DNA of 23,880 nucleotides from Longimicrobiaceae bacterium (lineage in GTDB: Bacteria > Gemmatimonadota > Gemmatimonadetes > Longimicrobiales > Longimicrobiaceae), in NCBI GenBank assembly GCA_030146875.1, contig JASLAX010000217.1, positions 1 to 23,880 of the forward strand, in the 5' to 3' direction. Positions 14,670-21,024 of this stretch are shown here, piece after piece (positions within the stretch are counted from its first letter, which is position 1; every line of letters starts with the position of its first letter). Made by a program: the position numbers and the translations under genes. Below the pieces are notes generated by a model. The model was not told where the DNA came from. It worked only from the letters and a program-made list of their open reading frames with translations, and did not search any database.

Positions 14670-14886
14670 GGGGGCTCGCGGGGAGGGATCCGCGGGTGAG
14701 GGTGGGCCGGGAGGCGGGGAGGGGTGCGCGAGTCGGTTTTCGGGGGAATCGGCACATTGTGGCGCGGCGGCGCGCGCGACGCAACCCCGGCGTTCTCCGG
14801 CCGCCCTCCCGCGGGGCGGGGTAGCACCGCCCTTGCATGGGGGGCAGCCGACCGAGGGACCTGAGCCGCCGACGCGGAGGAGCGCC

Positions 14887-15729
14887 ATGCGCTGGACGGG
14901 TGGACGACGAAGCGGGAACGTGGAGGACCGGCGCGGGCGCGGCGGCATGATCGCGGGCGGCGGGATCGGCGCGCTGCTGATCGGGATCGTGGCCATGCTC
15001 CTGGGCGTGGACCCCGGCGAGGTGGTGCCTCCGGGCGCCACCGGCGGGCCCGCCGGGCAGGCGCCGGCCGGGGCACCGCCCGCGGACGACGCGGCGGCCG
15101 ACACCGTGCGGCTGATGCTGGGCGACATGGAGGACACCTGGACGGCCCTCTTCCAGCGCGCCGGCCAGCGGTACGAGGCGCCGGTGCTCACGCTCTTCGA
15201 CGGGGGGGTGTCGTCGGCGTGCGGCTTCGCGCAGTCGGCGGTGGGGCCCTTCTACTGCCCGCGCGACCGGAAGGTGTACATCGACCTGTCGTTCTTCCGC
15301 GACCTGGAGCAGCGCTTCGGCGCCTCGGGCGACTTCGCGCAGGCGTACGTGATCGCGCACGAGGTGGGGCACCACGTGCAGACCATCACCGGCATCTCCG
15401 AGAGGGTGAACGCCGCGTCGGCCCGGGCGTCGAAGGAGGAGGCGAACGCCCTCTCCGTGCGGCAGGAGCTGCAGGCGGACTGCTACGCCGGGGTCTGGGG
15501 CTACCACGCCGACAAGGAGCGCCAGCGGCTGGAGCCCGGCGAGGTGGAGGAGGCGCTGAGGGCCGCCGCCGCCATCGGCGACGACCGCCTGCAGAAGCAG
15601 ACGCAGGGCTACGTGGTCCCCGAGTCGTTCACCCACGGCTCCTCGGAGCAGCGGGTGCGCTGGTTCCGCCGCGGCTTCGAATCCGGCGACCCCGGCGTCT
15701 GCGACACGTTCTCGGCCGGCACGGTCTGA
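14887..15729 (+). CDS. YpfJ-type neutral zinc metallopeptidase, membrane anchored
   Basis: The 280-aa protein starts with the family signature MRWTGGRRSGNVEDRRGRGG, then has one membrane segment (about 21-42), a Pro/Ala/Gly-rich linker and the predicted zinc peptidase domain. The HExxH motif is AHEVGHHV with His158, Glu159 and His162, and the downstream ELQADCYAG gives Glu194 as likely third zinc ligand. Other family blocks are CGFAQSAVGPFYCP, KVYIDLSFF and a C-terminal SSEQRVRWFRRGFESGDPG. Length is typical. The domain probably faces the periplasm; the substrate of this family is unknown. GGAGGAG sits just before ATG 14887. A hairpin terminator follows at 15763-15795. Confidence 0.94.
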   Translation: MRWTGGRRSGNVEDRRGRGGMIAGGGIGALLIGIVAMLLGVDPGEVVPPGATGGPAGQAPAGAPPADDAAADTVRLMLGDMEDTWTALFQRAGQRYEAPVLTLFDGGVSSACGFAQSAVGPFYCPRDRKVYIDLSFFRDLEQRFGASGDFAQAYVIAHEVGHHVQTITGISERVNAASARASKEEANALSVRQELQADCYAGVWGYHADKERQRLEPGEVEEALRAAAAIGDDRLQKQTQGYVVPESFTHGSSEQRVRWFRRGFESGDPGVCDTFSAGTV

Positions 15730-15762
15730 CCGACGCCGACCACCGGTAAGACCCAGGAAAAC

Positions 15763-15795
15763 GAGGCGGCCGCTCCCACCGGGGGCGGCCGCCTC
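15763..15795. terminator. Hairpin terminator, left copy of a pair flanking brnTA
   Basis: GAGGCGGCCGC (15763-15773) pairs with GCGGCCGCCTC (15785-15795). It lies between the plus-strand peptidase gene and the minus-strand brnA gene, both ending here. In the minus direction CGTTTTCC follows; in the plus direction TTCGTTCTCC follows. The same arms and flanks recur at 16646-16677. Confidence 0.8.
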
Positions 15796-15823
15796 TTCGT
15801 TCTCCGCCGCGTGGACGCTCCCC

Positions 15824-16246
15824 TCAGGAGATCCCCGGGCGGTGCCTGCGCGCGGGTACGGAGAGCCGGTGGAGCGAACGCGGCAGGCGCGCGGTGCGAG
15901 GCTTCGCGGCGGAAGCGGGAGCGGCGCGGGAAGCGCTGGAGAGAGCCGCGCGCTCCGCGTCCATGTGCTGCCGCAGCACCGCGTTGATGCGCGACTGGTA
16001 TCGCGGCCCCGCCGCGCGGAAGAACGCCAGCACGTCGCGGTCCAGGCGGATGGAGATCATCTCCTTCGCCCAATCCTCCGGCGCGACCGCCACCATGTTC
16101 CGGAGCTCTTCCTCCGTCGAGATCGAGTCGTCCTCGACCGCCTGGGCCTCGATCTCCTCAGGCGTCGTCGCGTTGACCTTCTCCCGGTCGATCCTGCCCG
16201 GGGGCATGTTCGACAGAGTATACCGCACGATACGCTCGTTGCTCAT
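15824..16246 (-). CDS. brnA: BrnA-family antitoxin
   Basis: The 140-aa protein has the BrnA layout: an N-terminal IVRYTLSNMPPG region, an acidic middle (TPEEIEAQAVEDDSISTEEE) and a ribbon-helix-helix at about 62-95 (EMISIRLDRDVLAFFRAAGP, then RYQSRINAVLRQHM). BrnA binds and neutralises the BrnT ribonuclease and represses its own operon. Beyond residue 96 it carries an extra Ala/Arg/Pro-rich tail of about 45 residues not typical of the family. ATG 16246 has AGAAGG about 10 nt upstream, inside the brnT frame. The genes overlap by 89 nt, toxin first, the order usual for BrnTA. A terminator follows at 15763-15795. Confidence 0.92.
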   Translation of the reverse strand: MSNERIVRYTLSNMPPGRIDREKVNATTPEEIEAQAVEDDSISTEEELRNMVAVAPEDWAKEMISIRLDRDVLAFFRAAGPRYQSRINAVLRQHMDAERAALSSASRAAPASAAKPRTARLPRSLHRLSVPARRHRPGIS

Positions 16247-16493
16247 CGGGACGAGCCCTTCTCGCAGAGATGATGCGCCGCCGCGTTCCGCGCGGCGTAT
16301 AGATCACGGTGTACTCGGCCCCTTCGATCGCTCCGGTCGCCTTCCAGCGGTTCTCACCGCCCCTGTCCGCCGGCACCTCGACGTAAGATCCGCTGAAGAG
16401 CCGGCTCGCGTAGTCGAAATCGATGCCGCGCTCGGCGAAGGTGCGCGCGCTCTTGTCCTCGTCCCACTCGAATTCCAGCTCCGGCTCCGTCAC
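16158..16493 (-). CDS. brnT: BrnT-family ribonuclease toxin
   Basis: The protein (111 aa from GTG 16493) matches BrnT: LEFEWDEDKSARTFAERGID at the start, FDYASRLFSG, a central YTVIYTPRGTRRR strand and RIISARRARPDEQRAY at the end of the core. BrnT is a RelE-like ribonuclease that halts growth by cutting RNA. The core ends near residue 91; a 20-residue extension follows and is encoded by DNA shared with the first codons of brnA in another frame. The start is uncertain: no Shine-Dalgarno is visible, the open frame reaches 16574, and candidate -10 elements sit directly before GTG 16493, so translation may be leaderless or begin slightly differently. Confidence 0.88.
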   Translation of the reverse strand: MTEPELEFEWDEDKSARTFAERGIDFDYASRLFSGSYVEVPADRGGENRWKATGAIEGAEYTVIYTPRGTRRRIISARRARPDEQRAYRAVYSVEHAPGQDRPGEGQRDDA

Positions 16494-16494
16494 A

Positions 16495-16523
16495 ATGATA
16501 ACCGAGTGTATATACAGGGACAA
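16495..16523 (-). promoter_or_regulatory. brnT promoter with TGTATATACA palindrome
   Basis: On the minus strand TTGTCC (16518-16523) and TATCAT (16495-16500) are separated by 17 nt and make a plausible -35/-10. The spacer contains the perfect 10-bp palindrome TGTATATACA (16507-16516), a likely site for BrnA autorepression through its ribbon-helix-helix. An alternative -10 is the TATATA inside the palindrome. With the first choice transcription would start at or after the GTG codon, so the alternative cannot be excluded. Confidence 0.55.
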
Positions 16524-16645
16524 GAGGGCGTCACACGGGAGCGCACATTCTACGCGCCAGGCTTTCCGTCGCAAGTGCAGGGCGTACTCATCGGAGAGCC
16601 TAGGGTGGGGCGGTGAGAGGATGGCGGAGGGAGGAAAGAAACGAT

Positions 16646-16677
16646 GAGGCGGCCGCTCCAGCGGATGCGGCCGCCTC
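16646..16677 (-). terminator. Hairpin terminator, right copy of a pair flanking brnTA
   Basis: GAGGCGGCCGC (16646-16656) pairs with GCGGCCGCCTC (16667-16677). On the minus strand it follows the stop of the GyrI-like gene (16695) and is followed by CATCGTTTCTTTCC, a fair U-tract. The stem arms and the TCTTCG-YTCTCCGCC flank match the copy at 15763-15795. Confidence 0.8.
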
Positions 16678-16694
16678 TTCGCTCTCCGCCAGCG

Positions 16695-17210
16695 CTAGGA
16701 GAGCGGCGATTCCTCGGGCTCGATGGGGAACCAGATCTCGATGCCGCCGTCGCCCGTCGCGGGGTCGAAGCGCTCGCCGTAGACCTCCAGGTCGGGCCGC
16801 TGGGCCGTGCGGCGGCCGCTGCGCGGGAGCCAGTCGCCCAGGATCGCGTCCCACGTGGCGCGGATCGTGGCGACGTTCCCCTCGTGGACGAAGACCGCGT
16901 AGTGGCCGACCGGCACGCGGAGCCTCCCGGTGCCGGCGGGGAGCGCGTCGAAGCTCTCCACCTCCACCGCGCACATGTACTCCAGCGTCTGCTCCTCGGG
17001 GGACGCGGTGCAGATCACCCCGTACGCGGTACGGCCTCGCTGCCCGGGCATCGGCAGAAGGGGTCCGAGCTCCCGCCACTGGGCGGGGATGCCGTGCGCC
17101 GAATCACCGAACGTGTGGTGACGGCGGATCCCGGCGAGCGACATCGCCCGGGAGTTCGCGAAGCGAGCAGGTTCGATCACGCCGATCGCCTTTCGTGGCA
17201 GGATGTGCAT
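16695..17210 (-). CDS. GyrI-like / AraC effector-binding-domain protein
   Basis: The 171-aa protein consists of a single GyrI-like small-molecule-binding domain. Signature blocks are HTFGDSAHGIPAQWRELGPL, TAYGVICTASPEEQ, YMCAVEVESFDALPAG, RLRVPVGHYAVFVHEG, VATIRATWDAILGDWLPRSG, LEVYGERFDP and GGIEIWFPI. Such domains bind drugs or hydrophobic ligands, either alone or fused to AraC or MerR regulators; here no DNA-binding domain is present. ATG 17210 is used; a start around residue 10 is also possible, as no Shine-Dalgarno is visible. It is separated from the upstream flavoprotein gene by 39 nt on the same strand, so the two could share a transcript. Its own terminator lies at 16646-16677. Confidence 0.88.
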   Translation of the reverse strand: MHILPRKAIGVIEPARFANSRAMSLAGIRRHHTFGDSAHGIPAQWRELGPLLPMPGQRGRTAYGVICTASPEEQTLEYMCAVEVESFDALPAGTGRLRVPVGHYAVFVHEGNVATIRATWDAILGDWLPRSGRRTAQRPDLEVYGERFDPATGDGGIEIWFPIEPEESPLS

Positions 17211-17249
17211 CTATCGAGACGAGGACTCGGCTGCGTCGGCACGGAAGCC

Positions 17250-18791
17250 TCACCGCAGCGCGCGGAAGAAGAGGCCGAACGCGGTGCGCACGCCCGGGGT
17301 GAGCTTGCCGCGCCGCCAGGCGTCCGCCGCCTTCCGCACGCCCTCCGCGACCGTGGGATAGGGGTAGATGGCTTCTCCCAGCTTGCCGAGGCCGATCCCG
17401 GCGGTCATCGCCTGGGAGAGCTGCGAGACGAGGTCGCCGGCGTGCGGGGCCACGATGGTCGCGCCCAGGATGCGGTCGCCGCCGCGCTGCACGTGCACGC
17501 GCACGAAGCCTTCGGTGTCGCCGTCCAGGCGCGCGCGGTCCACATCGTGGAGGGGGACGGTCACCGTCTCCACGTCGTCGCGTCCTGCGGCCTCCTCTCC
17601 CCCGATCCCCACCTGCGCCACCTCGGGCGAGGTGTACGTGGCCCAGGGAACCACCAGGTCGCTCGCCTTGCCGCGCCCGAAGAAGAGCGCGTTGCGCACC
17701 ACCATCCGCGCCTGCGCATCCGCCGCGTGGGTGAACTTGAGCGGCGAGGACACGTCGCCCACCGCGTAGATGCGCGGGTTGGAGGTCCGCAGGCGGTCGT
17801 CGACCTGGACCCCGTCCTTCCCCGTGACCACCCCGGCCGCCTCCAGCCCGATCCCCTCCACGTTCGGCGCGCGTCCGGCCGCGACGAGGATCTCGTCCGC
17901 CGTGGCGCTCCCCGCCGCGCCGTCCCGGCTCCAGTGGACCACGCGCGCCCCACCCTCCGTCTCCACCCGCTCCACGGTGGCGCCCAGGACCACCTCCACC
18001 CCGTCGCGGCGCAGGGCGTCCAGCACGACCGCGGCCGCGTCGGGATCGTCGCGCTCCAGCAGGCGGGGAGCGCCCTGCACCAGCGTCACGCGCGAGCCGA
18101 AGCGCGCGAAGGCCTGCGCCAGCTCGCACCCGATGGGCCCGCCGCCGATCACCGCCAGGCGCGGGGGAAGGCGGGTGAGCGAGAAGACCGTCTCGTTCGT
18201 GAGGGGGTGCGCATCGGTCAGGCCGGGGACGGGCGGGAGCGCCGCGCGGCCGCCGGTAGCGACGACCGCGCGGCGGAAGCGGAGGATGCGCCCGCCCACC
18301 TCCAGCGCGTCGGGCTCCAGGAACCGGCCCGCGCCCAGGTAGACGTCCACGCCCAGCTCGTCGCGGAAGCGCGCGGCGCCGTCCACCGCCGACATGTCGG
18401 CGCGCAGGCGGCGCATCCTCTCCATCACCGCCGCGAAGTCGCCCTGCCCCGCCACCGCGGGGCCCCCGAAGCGCTCCGCGGCGTCGGCCGCTTCCTTCCA
18501 GGCGCGGGCGGCGCGGATCAGCGCCTTGGAGGGGACGCATCCCACGTTCAGGCAGTCGCCCCCCATCAGCGCGCGCTCCACCAGCGCCACGCGCGCCCCC
18601 AGGGCGGCGCCGATGGCCGCCGTCACCAGCCCGCCGGTGCCGGCGCCCAGCACCACCAGGTGGTAGCGCCCCCGCGGCTCGGGGTTGGTCCAGCCGGGCG
18701 GGTGCACCGTCTCCACCAGGCGCCGGTTGTGCCCGCCGGGGGGGAGCGCCGCCGGGAACGTCTCCTCCACCGCCTCCGCCGTGCTCGCCAT
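17250..18791 (-). CDS. MerA-like FAD-dependent pyridine nucleotide-disulfide oxidoreductase
   Basis: The 513-aa protein is a class I flavoprotein disulfide reductase. The FAD-binding glycines are in VVLGAGTGG (about 47-54), the redox-active Cys80 and Cys85 are in GGDCLNVGCVPSK, the NAD(P)H site is in LAVIGGGPIGCELA (about 212-225), and the second FAD motif is IYAVGDVSS (about 341-349). At the C-terminus the usual catalytic HPHPT is YPYPT (about 476-480), as in MerA-type rather than lipoamide dehydrogenase-type enzymes. However, it lacks the N-terminal heavy-metal domain and the C-terminal cysteine pair of true mercuric reductases, so a mercury role is doubtful and the substrate is open. About 40 residues precede the fold. 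ATG 18791 has GGGAG 7 nt upstream. Confidence 0.9.
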   Translation of the reverse strand: MASTAEAVEETFPAALPPGGHNRRLVETVHPPGWTNPEPRGRYHLVVLGAGTGGLVTAAIGAALGARVALVERALMGGDCLNVGCVPSKALIRAARAWKEAADAAERFGGPAVAGQGDFAAVMERMRRLRADMSAVDGAARFRDELGVDVYLGAGRFLEPDALEVGGRILRFRRAVVATGGRAALPPVPGLTDAHPLTNETVFSLTRLPPRLAVIGGGPIGCELAQAFARFGSRVTLVQGAPRLLERDDPDAAAVVLDALRRDGVEVVLGATVERVETEGGARVVHWSRDGAAGSATADEILVAAGRAPNVEGIGLEAAGVVTGKDGVQVDDRLRTSNPRIYAVGDVSSPLKFTHAADAQARMVVRNALFFGRGKASDLVVPWATYTSPEVAQVGIGGEEAAGRDDVETVTVPLHDVDRARLDGDTEGFVRVHVQRGGDRILGATIVAPHAGDLVSQLSQAMTAGIGLGKLGEAIYPYPTVAEGVRKAADAWRRGKLTPGVRTAFGLFFRALR

Positions 18792-19098
18792 TCGTCCGCT
18801 CCCACGCTCGCCGTTCGCCTTCCGCTGCCCGGGAGGAAGGTAACGCCCGCCGCCCCGCCGCGCCCCACCGTCGCGCGAAGTGCAGCCGCGGGGCGTGCAG
18901 ACGCCTCCCGGCGGACGCGGCCCCATTCCCCGGTCGATCCGGGACGTCGTCCCCGAGACGGGCGTCCTGTGTGTGACGGCGGAGGGCGGGGCAGATCGGC
19001 GCCCCGCCCCCTCCCGTCGTAGCCGCGCTTCGTCGCCCGGCGGCGAACGACGGGGAGCCGTCGCCCGCGGCTCCCGTTTGCTTCGCTTCACGGCGGCC
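18792..19098. other. 307-bp intergenic region with two hairpins
   Basis: The region separates two minus-strand genes. Near its right end lies a terminator-like hairpin for the beta-lactamase gene (19053-19075, listed separately). A second GC hairpin pairs GGCGGGGC (18985-18992) with GCCCCGCC (19001-19008). No open frame here is convincing, and no clear promoter for the flavoprotein gene could be picked out. Confidence 0.5.
19053..19075 (-). terminator. Probable terminator of the beta-lactamase-like gene
   Basis: On the minus strand an 8-bp stem GGGAGCCG (19068-19075 read in reverse) pairs with CGGCTCCC around a 7-nt loop, 24 nt after the stop codon, followed by CGTCGTTCG. The U-tract is weak, as in other GC-rich genomes, so it might only be a transcript-stabilising hairpin. 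Confidence 0.55.
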
Positions 19099-20175
19099 TC
19101 ACCGCCCGGCGGTCCACGCCTCCCACGCCAGGCGCGTAGCGGCGGCGATCGACTTCTCCGCCCTTTCGGTGCTCGGCGCGTCGCGGACGAACGCGGCGAT
19201 GGCGAGGGTCCCCGCGCCGTCCGGGAGCGTGACCAGCCCCACGTCGTTGGTGGCGATCATCGGCTCCCAGGTTCCGGTCTTGTGCGCCACGGGCGTCCCC
19301 GCCGGCACCCCGGCGACGATGCGTCCGGCGGGGTTCTTCGTGTCCGTCATCCGCTCCAGCAGCAGCGCCGTGCCCGCGGCGTCCAGCGCGCGTCCCCGGG
19401 CCAGGGCGGCGAGCAGGTCCACGGCGGCGTCGGGCGTGGCCGTGTCGCGGCGGCGCTCCTCGTGGAAGCGCCTCACCGCGGCCGCGCGCTGCGCGTCCGA
19501 GATCCGCGCGGTCTCGCGCTGGTAGGCGGCGCGCGACCACTCGGCCGGCGGCGGTGGGCTCTCCACGCCCGCGTAGTCCCAGCTCAGCAGCGTGTACGGC
19601 CGGTCCACGCGCACCCCGCCCGCGCCGAGCCCCGCGATCTCGCGCGAGACCGCCTGCGGGCCGCCGGCCACGCGGAGCAGCGCGTCGCTGGCGGCGTTGT
19701 CGCTCTCCGAGACGGCGCGGTGGATCAGGTCGCGCACCGTGAAGCGCCCGCCGCCCTGGGGGTGCTCGCGGACGATGCGGCTGGCGGAGCCGCTCAGGTG
19801 CGTGCGCTCGACGGTGACGGTGTCGTCGAGGCGCACGCGGCCCGCCTGCACGGCGCGGAGCGCGGCCAGGGAGACCGGGAGCTTCGTGACGCTCGCCATG
19901 AAGTACGGGCGGTCGCCGTGGAGGGAGACGCGCTCTCCGCTCTCCACGTGCAGCACCGCGAACCCCAGCTCCCCCCCGCTCTCCGCCTCCACGCGCCGGA
20001 GGGCCTCCAGCAGCGCGGCGCGGTCCGGCGTGGGGCGCGCGGGCGGGGTCGCGACCGCGCGCGGGGTGTCGGCGGGCGCGGCGTCTCCCGCGGGAGCGCC
20101 GGCGGTGGTGCAGGCGGCCAGCGCTGCGGCCAGGACGGCGAGGCGAGGAAGTCCGGTGGTGCGAAACGTTCGCAT
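19099..20175 (-). CDS. Class A beta-lactamase-like lipoprotein
   Basis: The 358-aa protein has a lipoprotein signal (LAVLAAALAAC, Cys22) and a Pro/Ala linker, then the serine beta-lactamase fold. The nucleophile motif is Ser95-Val-Thr-Lys98 (FMASVTKLPV), the SDN motif is 158-160 (SESDNAASD) and KTG is 299-301 (VAHKTGTWE). The usual omega-loop ExxLN is not evident: between SDN and RRDTATPDA there is a longer Pro/Arg-rich segment (YAGVESPPPPAEWSR and following), so deacylation may be altered or it may be another serine hydrolase. ATG 20175 has GGAG 8 nt upstream; ATG 20199 is in frame but lacks one. The promoter carries a BlaI-type dyad matching the one before blaI. Confidence 0.9.
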   Translation of the reverse strand: MRTFRTTGLPRLAVLAAALAACTTAGAPAGDAAPADTPRAVATPPARPTPDRAALLEALRRVEAESGGELGFAVLHVESGERVSLHGDRPYFMASVTKLPVSLAALRAVQAGRVRLDDTVTVERTHLSGSASRIVREHPQGGGRFTVRDLIHRAVSESDNAASDALLRVAGGPQAVSREIAGLGAGGVRVDRPYTLLSWDYAGVESPPPPAEWSRAAYQRETARISDAQRAAAVRRFHEERRRDTATPDAAVDLLAALARGRALDAAGTALLLERMTDTKNPAGRIVAGVPAGTPVAHKTGTWEPMIATNDVGLVTLPDGAGTLAIAAFVRDAPSTERAEKSIAAATRLAWEAWTAGR

Positions 20176-20235
20176 CGTGGTGCTCCGCGTGGAGGTCATC
20201 GTGCCGGTGAAGGAGCGCTGGCCAGGCGCGATGAA

Positions 20236-20264
20236 GAGGATATACGAATAGTTTCGTAGATGCA
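20236..20264 (-). promoter_or_regulatory. Beta-lactamase promoter with BlaI-type operator in the spacer
   Basis: On the minus strand -35 TTGCAT and -10 TATCCT are exactly 17 nt apart. The spacer holds the perfect dyad TACGAA-CTAT-type centre-TTCGTA (20243-20258 on the plus strand: TACGAA, TAGT, TTCGTA). A repressor bound there would block RNA polymerase directly. The blaI promoter at 20943-20971 has the same -35, the same spacer length and nearly the same dyad. Confidence 0.85.
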
Positions 20265-20356
20265 AGGGAGATCTGCCCACGTGCTGCCTCCCCGCCCGTG
20301 AGAGACCGTTGCTGCCCTGCGACCGCCCGTGCTCCGGGATCGGGCGGAAAGCGAGA

Positions 20357-20383
20357 GGCCGCCGAACGCGATGTCCGGCGGCC
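20357..20383 (-). terminator. Probable terminator of the RiPP precursor gene
   Basis: GGCCGCCG (20357-20364) pairs with CGGCGGCC (20376-20383) around an 11-nt loop. On the minus strand it lies about 60 nt after the precursor stop (20443) and is followed by TCTCGCTTTCC. It would insulate the beta-lactamase gene from the precursor transcript. Confidence 0.65.
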
Positions 20384-20442
20384 CGTTCTGGATCAGGATA
20401 CGGTATCCGTCGCCCGCTCCGCACCCGCAGGCGTGAGGGAGA

Positions 20443-20616
20443 TCACCACTCCGGACAGCAGCGGCTGCACCAGAGCGGCCTGCCGCTGGGATCCCCGCTG
20501 AAGGCCGCCGCCGCGCCGGCGTCGTCCTGGCCCTGAACCGTGCCGCGGGTCTCCGGAGCGGAGATCTCGAACGACTCCACCGACAGGGTCTCGACTTCCA
20601 GGCTGATCTTCTTCAT
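20443..20616 (-). CDS. Putative RiPP precursor peptide, 57 aa
   Basis: The peptide starts MKKISLEVETLSVESFEIS and continues ETRGTVQG. This resembles leaders of short natural-product precursors of the pinensin-like and related groups (MKKL-type start, hydrophobic/acidic repeat, ESF motif, then RGTV). The C-terminal part is different in character: QDDAGAAAAFSGDPSGRP followed by a cysteine-rich end with Cys50, Cys53 and Cys54 (LWCSRCCPEW). The Ser/Thr and Cys content would suit ring formation, but no modifying enzyme, protease or transporter is in this window. GAGG lies just upstream of ATG 20616, a good promoter lies 64 nt further, and a terminator follows. The leader similarity is from memory of such families, so the class is not assigned. 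Confidence 0.7.
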   Translation of the reverse strand: MKKISLEVETLSVESFEISAPETRGTVQGQDDAGAAAAFSGDPSGRPLWCSRCCPEW

Positions 20617-20686
20617 GCATCCTCGCCCTCGAAGAATGGAACGGGTCCGCCCTGCGGGAGCGCGGGGGCGGCGGGTGAGCACGGGC

Positions 20687-20715
20687 ACGATAGGCGCACC
20701 GCGTGAATGCGTCAA
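20687..20715 (-). promoter_or_regulatory. Promoter of the RiPP precursor gene
   Basis: On the minus strand TTGACG (20710-20715) and TATCGT (20687-20692) are separated by 17 nt, one of the best housekeeping-type promoters in the window. Transcription would start near 20680 and give a leader of about 64 nt. The TACGAA dyad of the two bla promoters is absent. The remaining DNA between here and 20940 shows no gene or clear structure. Confidence 0.75.
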
Positions 20716-20942
20716 TGGATCTGCCGTCGCCGAGTTTGCGCCTCCTCGTGGAGTACGCCGGACTGAGGGCCCCGGGGGGCGAGCGCGCGACGTAGGGCAC
20801 CATCGACCGTCCGGAGGCTCGCCGGGCTGCCGGGAAGGGTACGGGATCCGGAGTCGCGTCTTCTGGTCCGATGTGCGGACCGGCCGAAGGGCAGTCCCCC
20901 TCGCCCCCGGCTTGGAGGGGACGGACGGGCAGCATCGGGACC

Positions 20943-20971
20943 TTGCATCCACGAAGTGCTTCGTATAGGTT
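20943..20971 (+). promoter_or_regulatory. blaI-blaR1 promoter with BlaI-type operator in the spacer
   Basis: TTGCAT (20943-20948) and TAGGTT (20966-20971) are 17 nt apart. The spacer holds CACGAA-GTGC-TTCGTA (20950-20965), one mismatch from the perfect dyad of the beta-lactamase promoter. GGAGGTGA (20973-20980) follows, an excellent ribosome-site match, but it overlaps the predicted transcription start. Confidence 0.82.
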
Positions 20972-21024
20972 GGGAGGTGACCTCTGGCGTGTCCGGCTCT
21001 CCTCCCCTCCTCCGCTCCCGACCC

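Noticed and set aside
14833..14839. A third CCTTGCAT upstream of the zinc peptidase gene as a BlaI-type promoter
   Set aside because: No dyad and no plausible -10 follow at 17 nt, so it does not share the bla promoter layout.
12919..15636. A 905-codon minus-strand frame
   Set aside because: It crosses two recognised genes in another frame, a divergent promoter region and the opposite strand of the zinc peptidase, and is low-complexity throughout.
16644..19022. A 792-codon plus-strand frame
   Set aside because: It is antisense to the GyrI-like and flavoprotein genes, which have clear catalytic or family motifs, and it has none.
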